Origin: Inia geoffrensis
Lineage: Eukaryota; Chordata; Mammalia; Artiodactyla; Iniidae
Direction of reading: 5' to 3'
Length of the DNA stretch: 64,000 nucleotides
Assembly: GCA_036417435.1 (NCBI GenBank)
Contig: CM070917.1
Span: 57,696,436 to 57,760,435 of the forward strand
The translations under genes and the position numbers were made by a program. Below the pieces are notes generated by a model that was given only the letters and a program-made list of their open reading frames with translations, searched no databases and was not told the DNA's origin. Positions 63,434-64,000 of the stretch are shown in pieces; positions within the stretch are counted from its first letter, which is position 1, and every line of letters starts with the position of its first letter.

Positions 63434-63840
63434 TGGCTGCGATCCCCGGGCCAGCCCTTCTGGGGAGGGAGGACCCCGAGGGAAGTCTCGGAGGAGGGAG
63501 GACCCTGGGGAGAACGCTGGAGAAGGGTGGACCCTGTGAGGGGTGCATCTTGAGGGGGGCCTGAGGCTGGGATTCTGGAGAGGGGAGGGCCCTGGGTTGC
63601 AGAAGAGGACTCTGGGGAGGGGGGATTTGCGAGGCAGATTCTGGAGGGGGTGTGGGGAGACGATCCTGTGGGCAGGATTGAGGGCGAACGCTTAGGGAAA
63701 CAGAGGACTCTCGTAGTGGCAGAAGATCCTCTTTGGGGGGAGTTTCCTTGGGGAGGGAGGACTCAAGGGGAGGGGGGGCAGGGAGGACTCTGGTGGGGTG
63801 GGAAAACCTGAGGGAGGGGGAACCTTCCTAGGTGGATCAA
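63434..63840. repeat. Purine-rich, G-run-rich upstream tract
   Basis: About 400 bp of the plus strand made of loosely repeated units such as 'ggagggaggaccctggggag', 'gaggactctggggaggggg' and 'ggggagggaggactc'. Many GGG or GGGG runs lie close together. It looks like a decayed minisatellite. The last 160 bp of the window, to 64000, are AT-richer and featureless. Confidence 0.7.
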
Positions 63841-64000
63841 GGGGTCAGAGATGCCTGGTTTTTGAAGGCGATTCCTGGGAGGTTCTGCTGAATAAGCTGA
63901 CCAAGTTGGCACAGAGGGTTCCGTACAATTCCCTTGGAGAAATATTTACGTAAATTAGACTAACGTAGAGGAATTAATTGCTTTACATCGTAAAACACCA

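Overview
The window is mammalian nuclear DNA. Short tRNA-derived SINEs with a head of the type 'CTTCCCTGGYGGYSCAGTGG' occur in seven places. A full-length copy at 15905-16242 carries the long 'cacaactactgag' body typical of the CHR family of whales and their relatives, so the source is most likely a cetacean, or at least a cetartiodactyl. Species is not resolved. The repeat-family assignments rest on remembered consensus sequences, not on a search.

One gene fills almost the whole window. It is BAIAP2 (IRSp53, insulin receptor tyrosine kinase substrate p53), transcribed right to left on the minus strand. I could place 14 coding exons with GT-AG introns at every junction and a reading frame that closes exactly: 1569 coding nt, 522 residues plus stop. 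The start codon is at 62692-62690 and the stop at 155-153. Exon 1 lies in a CpG island. A TATA box, GC boxes and two CCAAT boxes sit just upstream, at 62821-63045. The 3' exon found here encodes the C-terminal tail GSGTLVSTV, a PDZ ligand. The alternative tails known in human BAIAP2 were not found and presumably lie to the left of the window. No poly(A) signal was seen in the visible 3' UTR.

Layout from right to left (5' to 3' of the gene): upstream CpG island and a G-rich tract (62.8-64 kb); exon 1; intron 1 (15.5 kb); exon 2; intron 2; exon 3; intron 3 (24 kb, holding most of the LINE-1 debris and three SINEs); exons 4, 5 and 6 clustered at 19.7-21.2 kb; intron 6 (11 kb); exon 7 at 8.5 kb; exons 8-13 within 0.9-5.8 kb; exon 14 at 153-183. 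The protein joins an N-terminal I-BAR (IMD) membrane-bending domain (exons 1-8), a partial CRIB/Cdc42-binding and proline-rich stretch (exon 8), a serine-rich linker with 14-3-3-type sites (exons 9-10), an SH3 domain (exons 10-11), a PPPDY motif (exon 12) and the PDZ-binding tail.

The remainder is intron and upstream DNA with old repeats: LINE-1 fragments, MIR and L2 pieces, one MaLR-type LTR, hAT-type DNA transposon relics and some simple or tandem repeats. A perfect plus-strand splice donor at 63420, in the upstream CpG island, is compatible with a divergent noncoding transcript. I found no sign of a previously undescribed system; the findings are local observations.
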